A stretch of DNA of 64,000 nucleotides from Bacteroidota bacterium. Its GTDB lineage: Bacteria; Bacteroidota; Bacteroidia; Chitinophagales; Chitinophagaceae. The translations under genes were made by a program, and so were the position numbers. The DNA lies in assembly GCA_018267955.1 (NCBI GenBank), contig JAFDXL010000008.1, positions 403,711 to 467,710 of the forward strand. Direction: 5' to 3'. The notes under the pieces are model-generated. The model searched no databases, was not told the origin of the DNA, and worked only from the letters and a program-made list of their open reading frames with translations. Numbering within the stretch: the first letter of the stretch is position 1; the number at the start of each line of letters is the position of its first letter. Below, piece by piece: positions 8,536 to 17,673 of the stretch.

Positions 8536-10098
8536 ATGAACATCCGTACATATCTTTCAGCAACCGTATTGCTGGCGGCAAATACAGCAGGTTTTAATGT
8601 GCTTGCGCAAGATGAAACAGACGCGTTGCGCTATTCCTATTTATCTCCCCAGGCTACCGCCCGCTCTATGGGTTTTGCCGGCGCTGTAGGCGCGTTAGGG
8701 GGCGATTTTACTTCACTTAGCGTCAACCCTGCAGGCATCGGTGTTTATCGCAGGTCCGAATTCACATTTACGCCATCGCTTAAAATAAATGGCACTAAAA
8801 GCACCTATCAAAATACGGAAACGAACGATAATACTACGCGCTTTACAATTAATAACCTGGGTGTTGTATTTACAAGCGCTGCAGAAGGCCAGCGTTATGA
8901 ACGTAGCAAATGGAAATCTGTTTCCTTTGGCGTAGGCATCAACCGCATTGCCGATTTTAGCCGCAATTATACTTACAATGGTTCCATTACGCCATGGCAA
9001 GGTCCCGGCGATAATGATCTGACGCATAATTCTGCTTCTGAGATATTTTCGATAGATGCCAACAATAACGCCACACCAACAACTGCTAATCAGATGCCCA
9101 CAAATTCCCGCGGCTATCTCGGTTATCAAAGCTATTTGCTGGATACTTTAGGTGGGGCTTTCGTTCCGGTAACTATCTACTCTTCAAAACTAAACCAACA
9201 GAAAGTAGTGCAGGAACGTGGCGGTATTACAGATATCGCGATATCCCTTGGCGCCAACTACATGGAAAAATTAATGCTGGGTGCTACTGTGGGAATACCT
9301 TCAATTATCTATAAACGCGATATCACCTTCACAGAATCAGATGCAAGCGGAGTTCCTAATAATTTCTTTAATAACTATCAATACACAGAGTCTTTAGTTA
9401 CCCGCGGTACGGGTGTAAATCTGAAATTGGGTGCAATATATAAGCCGGTTGATTTCTTACGTCTCGGCCTTGCCGTGCATACACCTACCTATTATTCTAT
9501 GAAGGATGTACAGGATATGACGCTAACTGCCAATACAGAGAACTTTAAATATGTACTTGGTTCACAAGATACTAACCCGATCACTAAGGCAGTTGCCGAC
9601 CAATCTGTTTTTCAATACAACATGGTAACGCCTTGGAGGATGGTGGCAAGCGCTGCTGCTATCATTGGCAAATACGGCTTTATCTCTGCCGACTATGAAT
9701 ATGTTGACTACTCTTCTACAAGATTTAAATATGATGGCATTTATAAGGATCAGCAAACTGCCTTAAACCAGGTAATTAAAAATACATACAAGGGGGCATC
9801 CATTTTAAGAGTAGGCGTAGAAGGCCGTATCGATATAGTTTCCATACGCTTAGGCTTTGGATATTATGGCAGTCCCTACAAAAACAATTCTACCAACGGG
9901 CAGAGTATGAATGTTACCGCAGGTGTTGGTTTCCGTTTAGATAATTGGTTTGTTGATTTTGGCGTTATGCATACCATGGTGCAAGACCAGGAATATCCTT
10001 ACGCGCTTAACTACGGCACTATTTCTCCGGTGATACCTACGGCTACTATTAAAAGCAGCATGAACAATGCCGCATTGACAGTGGGCGTTAAATTTTAA
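8536..10098 (+). CDS. Outer-membrane beta-barrel protein, OmpP1/FadL-like
   Basis: A 520-residue outer-membrane protein. The signal peptide ends near residue 24 (NVLAQ). The mature N-terminus ALRYSYLSPQATARSMGFAG and the SLSVNPAGIGVYRRSEF motif match the Bacteroidota branch of the FadL/OmpP1 family, whose characterised relatives take up hydrophobic compounds such as fatty acids. Alternating aromatic beta-strands run to the C-terminal Phe (LTVGVKF), the usual barrel-assembly signal. It is a single-gene unit with a terminator behind it. The substrate cannot be inferred. Confidence 0.85.
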   Translation: MNIRTYLSATVLLAANTAGFNVLAQDETDALRYSYLSPQATARSMGFAGAVGALGGDFTSLSVNPAGIGVYRRSEFTFTPSLKINGTKSTYQNTETNDNTTRFTINNLGVVFTSAAEGQRYERSKWKSVSFGVGINRIADFSRNYTYNGSITPWQGPGDNDLTHNSASEIFSIDANNNATPTTANQMPTNSRGYLGYQSYLLDTLGGAFVPVTIYSSKLNQQKVVQERGGITDIAISLGANYMEKLMLGATVGIPSIIYKRDITFTESDASGVPNNFFNNYQYTESLVTRGTGVNLKLGAIYKPVDFLRLGLAVHTPTYYSMKDVQDMTLTANTENFKYVLGSQDTNPITKAVADQSVFQYNMVTPWRMVASAAAIIGKYGFISADYEYVDYSSTRFKYDGIYKDQQTALNQVIKNTYKGASILRVGVEGRIDIVSIRLGFGYYGSPYKNNSTNGQSMNVTAGVGFRLDNWFVDFGVMHTMVQDQEYPYALNYGTISPVIPTATIKSSMNNAALTVGVKF

Positions 10099-10122
10099 TA
10101 ACTAAATTTTAGAATATATTGG

Positions 10123-10148
10123 GGAGCGCATATTTGCGCTCCTTTTTT
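10123..10148 (+). terminator. Rho-independent terminator
   Basis: GGAGCGCA and TGCGCTCC enclose a TATT loop and are followed by six T; it ends the outer-membrane protein transcript. Confidence 0.9.
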
Positions 10149-10210
10149 ACTATGCCCATATCTCAACTCAAAACCTATATTTGCACACAGATAAAGTGAA
10201 AGAACAGAAG

Positions 10211-12094
10211 ATGGCAGAACAGAATCAATATACGGAAGACAGTATTAAATCGCTCGACTGGCGCGAGCACATACGCCTGCGCCCCGGTATGTATATCGGC
10301 AAGCTGGGCGATGGCAGCAGTATGGACGATGGTATCTACATTCTCATAAAAGAGGTGATAGATAACTGTATAGATGAATATACCATGGGATATGGTAAGC
10401 GGGTAGAGATAAGGATTGACAAAGGTTCTGTAACCGTTCGCGATTATGGGCGGGGTATTCCTTTAGGTAAGGTGGTAGATGTGGTTAGTAAGATCAATAC
10501 AGGCGCTAAATATGATAGTAAAGCGTTCCAGAAGTCTGTGGGCCTGAATGGTGTTGGTACAAAAGCGGTAAATGCGCTTAGTAGTTATTTCAAAGTGTCC
10601 GCTTTCAGGGATGGTAGAATGAAGGTGGCCGAGTTTGAAAAGGGCGTTCTTATCAAGGAACACAAAGAGACCGATACTACAGAATCTAATGGCACATTGG
10701 TAAACTTTACGCCTGATGATACAGTGTTTAAACACTATCATTTTATAAATGAATATGTAGAGAACCAGGTTTGGAACTATTGCTTCCTGAATGCAGGGTT
10801 GCAAATAAATCTGAATGGCAGGAATTTCCTTTCGAAAAATGGTTTGCTGGATCTGTTGCAGCGCAAGACCAATCCCGAATCTTGTCGTTATCCAATCATT
10901 CATCTGAAGGCGGAAGATATTGAAGTGGCTATCACGCATACCGGAGACTATGGCGAGGATATCTATTCTTTTGTAAACGGTCAGCATACAACACAGGGTG
11001 GTACACACCAGGCGGCTTTCCGCGAGGCATTTGTAAAGGTGATTCGTGATTTCTTTAAGAAGGACTACGATGCGGCAGACATACGTCAGAGTATTTGTGC
11101 GGCTATTTCTGTCCGTGTACAGGAACCGGTGTTTGAGTCACAGACAAAAACCAAACTGGGCTCACAATATGTTTTTGAAGGGGGGCCTAGTATGAAGTCC
11201 TTCGTTCTGGAATTCTTTGCTAAAGAGCTGGATAACTTCCTGCATAAAAATGCAGCTGTTGCTGATGCGATGAAAAAGCGCATTGAGCAAAGCGAGCGCG
11301 AACGTAAAGAGCTTTCGGGTATTCGTAAACTTGCCAATGAACGTGCTAAGAAAGCAAACCTGCATAATAAAAAGCTTCGCGATTGTCGCATTCACCTGAA
11401 TGACGATGTGCCGAATAAAGGCAAGGAAGAATTTCAGCAAAAGCAACTGGAGAGCACTATCTTCATTACAGAGGGCGACTCTGCAAGCGGTAGTATCACC
11501 AAAAGCCGTAATGTAGAAACACAAGCGGTATTCAGCCTTCGTGGTAAGCCTCTGAACTGTTACGGGCTTACCAAAAAAGTGGTGTATGAAAACGAGGAAT
11601 TCAACTTGCTGCAGCATGCACTGAATATTGAAGAAGGCTTGGATGGGCTGCGCTATAACAATATAGTGATAGCAACCGATGCTGATGTGGATGGTATGCA
11701 CATCCGCCTGCTTATTATGACCTTCTTCCTGCAGTTCTTCCCCGACCTGGTAAAGAACGGGCACGTATATGTATTGGAAACACCGTTGTTCCGTGTGCGT
11801 AATAAACAGAAAACGATCTATTGTTATTCTGATGAAGAACGTCGTAATGCAATTGCTGAATTAGGCAGTAAGCCTGAGATCACGCGATTCAAAGGCTTGG
11901 GTGAGATCAGCCCTGAAGAGTTTGCACAGTTCATAGGTGATGATATGCGTAAAGAGCCTGTTTTGCTTGCGCATGACCTTCAGCTTCAAAAAATGCTGGA
12001 ATACTTTATGGGTAAGAATACTCCGGAACGCCAGCGTCATATCATAGATAACCTGCGGGTAGAAAAAGATGTGGTGGAAGAATTAATGAGTTAA
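10211..12094 (+). CDS. parE: DNA topoisomerase IV subunit B
   Basis: ATPase subunit of the type IIA topoisomerase that decatenates chromosomes. The N-terminal GHKL ATPase has [13 protein letters not shown] and [10 protein letters not shown], with the ATP lid around [13 protein letters not shown]; the Toprim domain shows [10 protein letters not shown] and [13 protein letters not shown] chose ATG 10211 ([17 protein letters not shown]), the conserved N-terminus, over an upstream ATG 30 bp away. The [13 protein letters not shown] form and the 627-residue length match Bacteroidota ParE rather than GyrB. parC does not follow, although it often does; a different gene is next after a strong terminator. 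Confidence 0.9.
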   Translation: MAEQNQYTEDSIKSLDWREHIRLRPGMYIGKLGDGSSMDDGIYILIKEVIDNCIDEYTMGYGKRVEIRIDKGSVTVRDYGRGIPLGKVVDVVSKINTGAKYDSKAFQKSVGLNGVGTKAVNALSSYFKVSAFRDGRMKVAEFEKGVLIKEHKETDTTESNGTLVNFTPDDTVFKHYHFINEYVENQVWNYCFLNAGLQINLNGRNFLSKNGLLDLLQRKTNPESCRYPIIHLKAEDIEVAITHTGDYGEDIYSFVNGQHTTQGGTHQAAFREAFVKVIRDFFKKDYDAADIRQSICAAISVRVQEPVFESQTKTKLGSQYVFEGGPSMKSFVLEFFAKELDNFLHKNAAVADAMKKRIEQSERERKELSGIRKLANERAKKANLHNKKLRDCRIHLNDDVPNKGKEEFQQKQLESTIFITEGDSASGSITKSRNVETQAVFSLRGKPLNCYGLTKKVVYENEEFNLLQHALNIEEGLDGLRYNNIVIATDADVDGMHIRLLIMTFFLQFFPDLVKNGHVYVLETPLFRVRNKQKTIYCYSDEERRNAIAELGSKPEITRFKGLGEISPEEFAQFIGDDMRKEPVLLAHDLQLQKMLEYFMGKNTPERQRHIIDNLRVEKDVVEELMS

Positions 12095-12116
12095 GATATC
12101 ATAGATATTTTTGAAT

Positions 12117-12140
12117 AACAGCCGCTTTTAAGCGGCTGTT
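12117..12140 (+). terminator. Hairpin terminator of parE
   Basis: AACAGCCGCTT and AAGCGGCTGTT pair with a 2-base gap in the sequence, followed by ATTATTT. It separates parE from the next gene. Confidence 0.8.
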
Positions 12141-12153
12141 ATTATTTAATTTC

Positions 12154-12633
12154 ATGCGCATGAGATACACAGCAAAAGGCGAGCACAACAGGCATTTCGA
12201 GTTGTTTGATGAAAACGGTGATTCAATTGGCCGCATCGATTATGACGGTTGGTTTTCAGTAAGTGTTACACTTCAGTATCGTGGTATGGAGTACCAGGTA
12301 GCCCCTGCTAATGCATGGCATACTGCCATATCGGTTACAGAAGGTGATCGGGAAGTTGCCGAGATACGCCACAATTGGGCCGGCCACCTGGTGTTGCACA
12401 TGGCAGACGGCAATACTTATCTGTATAAGCATGGTTTCTTCGATACTCGCATGACATTGTATAACGCAGACGAACAGGCGCTGGCAGTAATGCAGCCCGA
12501 TTTCAAATGGTCTAAGTTCAGCTTCAACTACGAGATAGAAACAAACGAAAACTATCCTGAAGCAAAAGATGGCTTGCTGATGCTGATACTGATCTATTGC
12601 TGCAATAATAAAAAACGGCATGGAGCTGCTTAG
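12154..12633 (+). CDS. Hypothetical protein, possible LURP-one/tubby-like fold
   Basis: A 159-residue cytoplasmic protein, mostly beta-strands with regularly placed aromatic residues (FELFDENGDSIGRIDYDGW, then RHNWAGHLVLHM) and a hydrophobic C-terminal helix (DGLLMLILIYCC). The strand-turn pattern resembles LURP-one-related/scramblase-like domains, but no motif proves this. An in-frame ATG at 12160 is an alternative start. Its stop codon lies inside the hairpin that ends the convergent polX gene. Confidence 0.6.
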   Translation: MRMRYTAKGEHNRHFELFDENGDSIGRIDYDGWFSVSVTLQYRGMEYQVAPANAWHTAISVTEGDREVAEIRHNWAGHLVLHMADGNTYLYKHGFFDTRMTLYNADEQALAVMQPDFKWSKFSFNYEIETNENYPEAKDGLLMLILIYCCNNKKRHGAA

Positions 12634-12642
12634 CCCATGCCG
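12616..12642 (-). terminator. Terminator of the PolX gene, overlapping the neighbouring stop codon
   Basis: CGGCATGG and CCATGCCG pair around a 11-base loop. On the minus strand the stem is followed by TTTTTTATTATT, a good U-tract. The hairpin includes the last codons of the convergent plus-strand gene. Confidence 0.75.
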
Positions 12643-12661
12643 CTGAAATAATACACGAATA

Positions 12662-14338
12662 TTACCTGTTCCGTTTTGCCTGTTGCACCTTTACGAATGC
12701 TTCAAATTGCGTCAGAGTAAAACTGCTCAGATTTCTGTCTGCGGTAAGGCCGCCTTTCTGAGCAGCCAATACGCCATAATATACATCATGGTAGCCTTCA
12801 ACCGCGTGTGCATCCGGATCGATCGATAACAGTACACCTTTCTCAAGAGCATATTCTATCCATCTCCAGTCAAGATCCAGCCTGCGCGGGTGCGCATTTA
12901 TTTCTATCACTACATTCTGTGCGGCACATGCATCAATGATGGCTTTATGATCTAACGGATAACCCTCGCGCGATAATAGCAGTCGTCCGGTTGGGTGCCC
13001 TAATATGCTGGTGTAGGGATTGTGTATGGCAGCCATTACACGCTCCATAGCCCGTTCCTGCATCATCTTCAGATTACTGTGTACAGATGCTATCACCAGG
13101 TCGAATGTCGATAGAACCTGCGGGTTATAATCAAGGCTTCCATCACTCAATATATCGGCTTCTATACTTTTAAATATCCTGAAGGGCGCCAGTTTTTCGT
13201 TCAGTGCATTGATCTCCTGGTGTTGAGCCGCAATGCGCTCGGGGGTTAACCCATTAGCATAGTAAGCTGCCTGGGAGTGATCGCTGATTACCAGGTATTC
13301 ATAGCCTTTGTCGATAGCTGCTTTAGCCATCTGTTCCAGGGTGTTGCTGCCATCGCTCCATACACTGTGAGAGTGGATAATACTTTTGATGTCTTCCACC
13401 TGTATCAGCTCAGGTAGTTGATTGCTGGCTGCTTTATCCAGCACATGGCGCTCTTCGCGCATAGCAGGGTGTATATAGCTAAGGTTATTAAAGCTGAATA
13501 TTTGTTCTTCGCTATTAAGCGCTTCAGGTAGTTTATATTTTTCGTTGAATGTTTCAATAAAGTCTTTGCTGCCAGATGTACGGAATAGAGTAGAGTAGAA
13601 GGCTGATTCGTTGGCTACAGGATGCACTATTATTTTGGGCTGGTTGGGAGCCTGTATATGCAGCAGTTGATCTTGTTCTTCGATTGTAATGCCTTGCGTA
13701 ACGCCGAATTGTTGCTTAATGATCGATCTGTCAGTAGTTGTAATAATATCCAGGTGCTCAATCGTTGGCAATTGCCTGCGGAAAGCACCACCAAGAGCAA
13801 AGAGCTTCCCGGGATTTACGCGTTGTAGCTGGGTTATCAGCAGGTTGGCAATATTTTCTACTTCGGCCCATAAGTGAAAGCCCATGTTAGACCGTATAAA
13901 GGCAATGTTCTGTAATATGCTTTCCTGTGTTTTTGTGCCAAATCCTTTATAGTTCACCAAACGGTTTTCATTACAGGCATATTCCAGTTCCCCCACGCTT
14001 TCTATCGCCATCTCTTTCCATATCACAGCTATTTTCTTTGGCCCTAGTCCTTTTACCTGCATCATTTCCAGCACGCCTACAGGAGTTTTTTCCAGTATCT
14101 GCTGCAGCGCTTCCATGGTGCCGGTGTGTTGCACTTCTCTTATCTTCTGGCCAATGCTGTCCCCAAATCCCCTGATGCTGAATAGTTCCGCATCCTCCAT
14201 GGCGCTGATCTCTTTGGGCAGCTTCTCAATATTATAAGCTGCAACGCCATAAGACTTTGCTTTGAAAGAATTTTCACCATGTATATCCATCAGTTTGGAT
14301 AGTAGAGAGAACTGGTCAGCTATTTCGTAGTTGGTCAT
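12662..14338 (-). CDS. PolX-family protein: degenerate polymerase domain plus PHP phosphoesterase
   Basis: A 558-residue relative of bacterial PolX, a repair DNA polymerase with a PHP 3'-5' exonuclease. Residues 1-150 hold helix-hairpin-helix segments (SIRGFGDSIG, QVKGLGPKKI, NYKGFGTKT). The polymerase palm is recognisable (GGAFRRQ, about 183-189), but the expected Asp-x-Asp reads HLD (195-197), and the third Asp region reads IIVHPV. The PHP domain looks intact: IHSHSVWSDG, EADILSDG, ASVHS, GHPTGR, EINAHP, DPDAH. The start at 14338 (MTNYEIADQF) fits the family. Probably a nuclease without polymerase activity (inference). Confidence 0.88.
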   Translation of the reverse strand: MTNYEIADQFSLLSKLMDIHGENSFKAKSYGVAAYNIEKLPKEISAMEDAELFSIRGFGDSIGQKIREVQHTGTMEALQQILEKTPVGVLEMMQVKGLGPKKIAVIWKEMAIESVGELEYACNENRLVNYKGFGTKTQESILQNIAFIRSNMGFHLWAEVENIANLLITQLQRVNPGKLFALGGAFRRQLPTIEHLDIITTTDRSIIKQQFGVTQGITIEEQDQLLHIQAPNQPKIIVHPVANESAFYSTLFRTSGSKDFIETFNEKYKLPEALNSEEQIFSFNNLSYIHPAMREERHVLDKAASNQLPELIQVEDIKSIIHSHSVWSDGSNTLEQMAKAAIDKGYEYLVISDHSQAAYYANGLTPERIAAQHQEINALNEKLAPFRIFKSIEADILSDGSLDYNPQVLSTFDLVIASVHSNLKMMQERAMERVMAAIHNPYTSILGHPTGRLLLSREGYPLDHKAIIDACAAQNVVIEINAHPRRLDLDWRWIEYALEKGVLLSIDPDAHAVEGYHDVYYGVLAAQKGGLTADRNLSSFTLTQFEAFVKVQQAKRNR

Positions 14339-14421
14339 TTTGCAGTGCAATGTTTTATGGCAGGAAAAAGCCACTTTGTATCTCAAAAGTGGCAAATCAG
14401 TATCGAAAAATAAAATGAATT

Positions 14422-15117
14422 TTAGCCTTCTGTCAGCTGCGAAGAACGTTCCCTTACCCAGCCCAGAACTTTTTCTAATTGCTCTTCACGGGTCAGGCTG
14501 CTATTATCCAATACAATAGCATCATCTGCTTGTCTCAAAGGACTCACATCCCTGTTACTGTCTATATAATCCCGTAGTTCCAGGTTATGTTTTACTTCTT
14601 CCAGTGTAATGCTTGGGTTGACCTGGTATAATTCTTCAAAACGACGTTTTACCCTTACGGCAGGGTCGGCCGTCATAAATATTTTTAATTCTGCATCCGG
14701 GAATACGGTTGTGCCAATATCCCGTCCATCCATTACAATGCCTTTCTTTTTCCCAAGCTTTTTTTGCTGGGCCGTTGCAAAGGCACGTACTTCCCTGATG
14801 GCGGCAACATCGCTAACTTTTTCGGCCACGATCATATCCCTTACCTGGTGTTCTACATTCTCATCATTCAGGAATATTTCCGATTTATGTGTGGTTTCGT
14901 TTACATGAAAATTGAGGTGAATATTGGCCAATGCATCCATTACCTCTCCGGTCTCTTTTATATCCACATTATTACGAAGCATGTACAATGTAATGGCACG
15001 GTACATGGCGCCACTGTCAATATATTGGTAACCAAGTTTTGCTGCCAGTTCTTTGGCAAGAGTGCTTTTGCCACAGGAAGAATACCCATCGATCGCTATG
15101 ATAATCTTATGCCTCAT
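14422..15117 (-). CDS. cmk: Cytidylate kinase
   Basis: Phosphorylates CMP and dCMP with ATP for nucleotide and DNA synthesis. The P-loop is in AIDGYSSCGKST near the N-terminus, followed by YIDSGAMYRA, the MDGRDIGTTVFPDA loop and the LRDYIDSNRDVSPL lid segment. The ATG at 15117 (MRHKIIIAIDG) gives 231 residues, the normal length; the 13 upstream codons are not needed. It lies upstream of the polX gene on the same strand, about 80 bp apart. Confidence 0.95.
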   Translation of the reverse strand: MRHKIIIAIDGYSSCGKSTLAKELAAKLGYQYIDSGAMYRAITLYMLRNNVDIKETGEVMDALANIHLNFHVNETTHKSEIFLNDENVEHQVRDMIVAEKVSDVAAIREVRAFATAQQKKLGKKKGIVMDGRDIGTTVFPDAELKIFMTADPAVRVKRRFEELYQVNPSITLEEVKHNLELRDYIDSNRDVSPLRQADDAIVLDNSSLTREEQLEKVLGWVRERSSQLTEG

Positions 15118-15211
15118 CAAGGCAAATTTCCGCCTTATAAACGGTAAAAAAAACATTGAAGATTATTTTTAAAACATTTATATTATTGAAGATTAGCTAA
15201 TATTCAGAGTG

Positions 15212-15754
15212 ATGAATAACAACTATTTATTTACGTCTTCGCGATTGGGTTTCAGGGAATGGAACGATGATGATGTTGATCCGATGACACTGACTAATAA
15301 TGATCCTGATGTGATGAAGTACTTTCCTTCTACTCAGATCGGTGCGCAAACAGAAGCTTTTATCAGGCGTATGCAAAATCAGTTCGAAGAAAGAGGGTAT
15401 TGCTACTTCGCGGTAGATACTTTGCAGGATAATAAATTTATCGGGTTCATTGGTCTTTCATTTCAGACCTTCAAAGCTTCATTCACTCCCTGCATCGACA
15501 TTGGCTGGCGGTTGGCTAATGATGCTTGGGGTAATGGCTACGCTACAGAAGGTGCATTGCGTTGTCTGCAATATGGTTTTGATTTGCCGGGTGTTGAAGA
15601 GATATATTCTATGGCGCCTAAAGTCAATGAGCCTTCTATAAACGTCATGCAGAAGATAGGAATGCATTATGTTTCAGACTTTAAACATCCGTTATTAGTT
15701 AAACATCCTCAATTGGAAGATTGTATCTTGTATAAAATTCAAAAGCCCCGCTAA
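15212..15754 (+). CDS. GNAT-family N-acetyltransferase (RimJ/RimL-like)
   Basis: A 180-residue acetyl-CoA-dependent acetyltransferase. It opens with LFTSSRLGFREWNDDDVDP, the form of the RimJ/RimL subgroup, and has the acetyl-CoA loop around RLANDAWGNGYATEGALR followed by the NEPSINVMQKIGM helix typical of the group. The substrate (a protein N-terminus, antibiotic or metabolite) cannot be told. I chose ATG 15212; a GTG directly before it is equally possible. Transcribed alone and convergent with the dipeptidase gene. Confidence 0.85.
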   Translation: MNNNYLFTSSRLGFREWNDDDVDPMTLTNNDPDVMKYFPSTQIGAQTEAFIRRMQNQFEERGYCYFAVDTLQDNKFIGFIGLSFQTFKASFTPCIDIGWRLANDAWGNGYATEGALRCLQYGFDLPGVEEIYSMAPKVNEPSINVMQKIGMHYVSDFKHPLLVKHPQLEDCILYKIQKPR

Positions 15755-15768
15755 TCGGGGCTTTTGAA
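15738..15768. terminator. Bidirectional terminator between convergent genes
   Basis: TTCAAAAGCCCCG pairs perfectly with CGGGGCTTTTGAA across a CTAAT loop. The A-tract on the left and T-tract on the right allow function in both directions. It contains the stop codon of the GNAT gene. Confidence 0.85.
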
Positions 15769-15783
15769 TGAGAATATCAGGAA

Positions 15784-17157
15784 TTAGTTCTTGCTCATTT
15801 CCGCATAATATTTGTGGAAGTAAGGCAGCGTTTCTATTCCTTTGAAATAGTTGAACACATCATATTTCTCATTGGGTGAGTGGATGTTGTCATTGTCCAG
15901 TCCAAAGCCCATTAATACAGTTTTCAATCCCAGTATTTTTTCGAACAGCGCGATGATAGGGATGCTTCCACCGCCGCGTGTAGGTATTGGGTCTTTACCA
16001 AATGATGTTTTGATTGCTTCTGCGGCAGCTTTATATGCTACAGAGTCTGTTGGAGTTACAACTGGCTCACCACCATGGTGTGCAGTAACCGTAACTTTTA
16101 CGTAATCAGGAGCAATGCTTTCAAAATGTTTTTGGAACATAGCAGCTATCTCATCAGAGCTCTGATCCGGAACCAGGCGCATAGATATTTTAGCATTCGC
16201 TTTTGACGGCAATACGGTTTTAGCACCTTCACCTGTATAGCCACCCCAAATGCCGTTTACATCCAAAGTTGGGCGTATGCCTGTGCGTTCCAATGTAGTA
16301 TATCCTTTTTCACCCCAAACTTCGTTAACACCAAGGTCTTTTTTGTATTCATTCAGGTCAAATGGCGCATTGTTCAGCGCTTTGCGGTCAGCATCGCTCA
16401 GGTTTTGCACTTTATCATAGAATGCTGGAATGGTGATGTGGTTATTCTCGTCGTGCAGCGAAGCGATCATTTTGCAAAGAATATTGATCGGGTTGGCTAC
16501 AGCGCCACCGTACACACCGCTGTGCAGGTCGCGGTTAGGGCCTACTACTTCTACTTCCATGTAAGCCAGTCCGCGCAGGCCTGTTTCCAGTGATGGATGT
16601 TCCATGCTGATCATAGAGGTATCAGATACCAGTACGATATCAGCCTTCAGTTTTTCCTTATTGCTTTCTAGGAATTTGCCAAGGTTAGATGAACCCACTT
16701 CTTCCTCTCCTTCTATCATGAATTTGATGTTGCAGGGAAGCGTATTGGTTTTCACCATCACTTCCAGCGCCTTCACATGCATAAACATCTGTCCTTTATC
16801 ATCACAAGCGCCGCGTGCGTATATCTTTTCGTCTTTTATCACCGGTTCAAAGGGGCCGCTGTGCCATAATTCCAGCGGATCAGGTGGCTGCACATCATAG
16901 TGGCCATATACCAGTACTGTAGGCAGCGACGGGTCTATCATTTTTTCGCCATATACGATTGGGTGTCCGTCAGTAGGGCATATTTCTGCTTTGTCGCAGC
17001 CGGCTTTCAGCAGGTTCTCTTTAACTGCATCGGCGCAGCGCGAAACATCGCCTTTGTACTTGCTGTCTGCACTTACAGATGGTATGCGCAGCAGGTCCAG
17101 TAATTCATCCAGGAAGCGTTGCTTATTTGATGTGAGGTATTCGTTCCAAACTTGCAT
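15784..17157 (-). CDS. M20-family metallodipeptidase
   Basis: A 457-residue zinc dipeptidase of the M20 family, close to the carnosinase/PepV-like group, probably hydrolysing peptides in the cytoplasm. Metal-binding motifs are VLVYGHYDVQPPD, RGACDDKGQ, and the catalytic Glu pair in EGEEEVGSSN; a dimerisation domain follows (LHSGVYGGAVANP). The last ligand His is in GLDNDNIHSPNEKY. The start at 17157 (MQVWNEYL) is consistent with the family. It has a well-formed promoter and shares a bidirectional terminator with the convergent GNAT gene. Confidence 0.9.
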   Translation of the reverse strand: MQVWNEYLTSNKQRFLDELLDLLRIPSVSADSKYKGDVSRCADAVKENLLKAGCDKAEICPTDGHPIVYGEKMIDPSLPTVLVYGHYDVQPPDPLELWHSGPFEPVIKDEKIYARGACDDKGQMFMHVKALEVMVKTNTLPCNIKFMIEGEEEVGSSNLGKFLESNKEKLKADIVLVSDTSMISMEHPSLETGLRGLAYMEVEVVGPNRDLHSGVYGGAVANPINILCKMIASLHDENNHITIPAFYDKVQNLSDADRKALNNAPFDLNEYKKDLGVNEVWGEKGYTTLERTGIRPTLDVNGIWGGYTGEGAKTVLPSKANAKISMRLVPDQSSDEIAAMFQKHFESIAPDYVKVTVTAHHGGEPVVTPTDSVAYKAAAEAIKTSFGKDPIPTRGGGSIPIIALFEKILGLKTVLMGFGLDNDNIHSPNEKYDVFNYFKGIETLPYFHKYYAEMSKN

Positions 17158-17175
17158 TTCTAAAAATTTAGGTCT

Positions 17176-17206
17176 CAAATGTAGTCAATTCATAAAACAG
17201 CCTCAA
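17176..17206 (-). promoter_or_regulatory. Bacteroidota-type promoter of the M20 dipeptidase gene
   Basis: On the minus strand TTG (17206-17204) is followed after 20 bases by TACATTTG (17183-17176), matching the -33 TTG / -7 TAnnTTTG consensus. The start codon is 19 bases further on. Confidence 0.65.
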
Positions 17207-17317
17207 CAAGCATTTACAAATCCCCTGTTAAATCCCTATAAATAGCGTTGGGTGGCATGGTTTTTAAATCGGATTAAGTATATAAAACTGATCTTAAATC
17301 TTATAAAAACACAGGTT

Positions 17318-17548
17318 ATGACAACACGAAACTGGGTATTGTTGGGATTGTGCGTTACTGCCGCAGCAGGCGTAGCCGCACTGTTTACAACAGAACAAGG
17401 CAAAAAGGTTCGCAACAATCTTTCTGACTCTCTGTCCGACTGGTCGGATAAGCTCACAAAATTTGCAAAAAGTAACGGCGACGGGCTGGCAATGGCGGCA
17501 AATGACGTTAAGTCAAACGCAGCAAGGCATTTAAAGAACCTGCCATAG
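17318..17548 (+). CDS. Small YtxH-like membrane protein
   Basis: A 76-residue protein. It begins with one transmembrane segment with Gly and Ala (NWVLLGLCVTAAAGVAALF) followed by TTEQGKKVRNNLSDSLSDW, a soluble helix typical of YtxH/gas-vesicle-like small stress proteins in Bacteroidota. Role unknown. I took ATG 17318 because the 22 codons before it are not hydrophobic in the expected way and no motif requires them. A strong terminator follows. Confidence 0.6.
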   Translation: MTTRNWVLLGLCVTAAAGVAALFTTEQGKKVRNNLSDSLSDWSDKLTKFAKSNGDGLAMAANDVKSNAARHLKNLP

Positions 17549-17556
17549 CAGGACAC

Positions 17557-17590
17557 GAAGGGCCGGGTGAAAATCCGGCCCTTCATATTT
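17557..17590 (+). terminator. Rho-independent terminator
   Basis: GAAGGGCCGG and CCGGCCCTTC pair around an 8-base loop, followed by an AT-rich tract with several T runs. Confidence 0.85.
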
Positions 17591-17616
17591 ATTATTATTT
17601 AAATTTTAAAACGAAA

Positions 17617-17647
17617 TTGCCAAATTATTTATTTTCGACTAACTTTG
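17617..17647 (+). promoter_or_regulatory. Bacteroidota-type promoter of queA
   Basis: TTG (17617-17619), 20 bases, then TAACTTTG (17640-17647), with the queA start 27 bases beyond. No preQ1 riboswitch-like structure was seen in the short leader. Confidence 0.7.
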
Positions 17648-17673
17648 CACACTTTTAAAGTTGTCTGCCATAT

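Noticed and set aside
11162..11764. 200-codon minus-strand ORF opposite parE
   Set aside because: Shadow of the conserved ParE Toprim region; no start or motif support.
10211..12094. Annotation as GyrB
   Set aside because: [13 protein letters not shown] and the length fit Bacteroidota ParE; GyrB normally has RPAMYIGD.
17584..17673. preQ1 riboswitch before queA
   Set aside because: The leader is about 20 bases long after the promoter and has no pseudoknot-capable structure.
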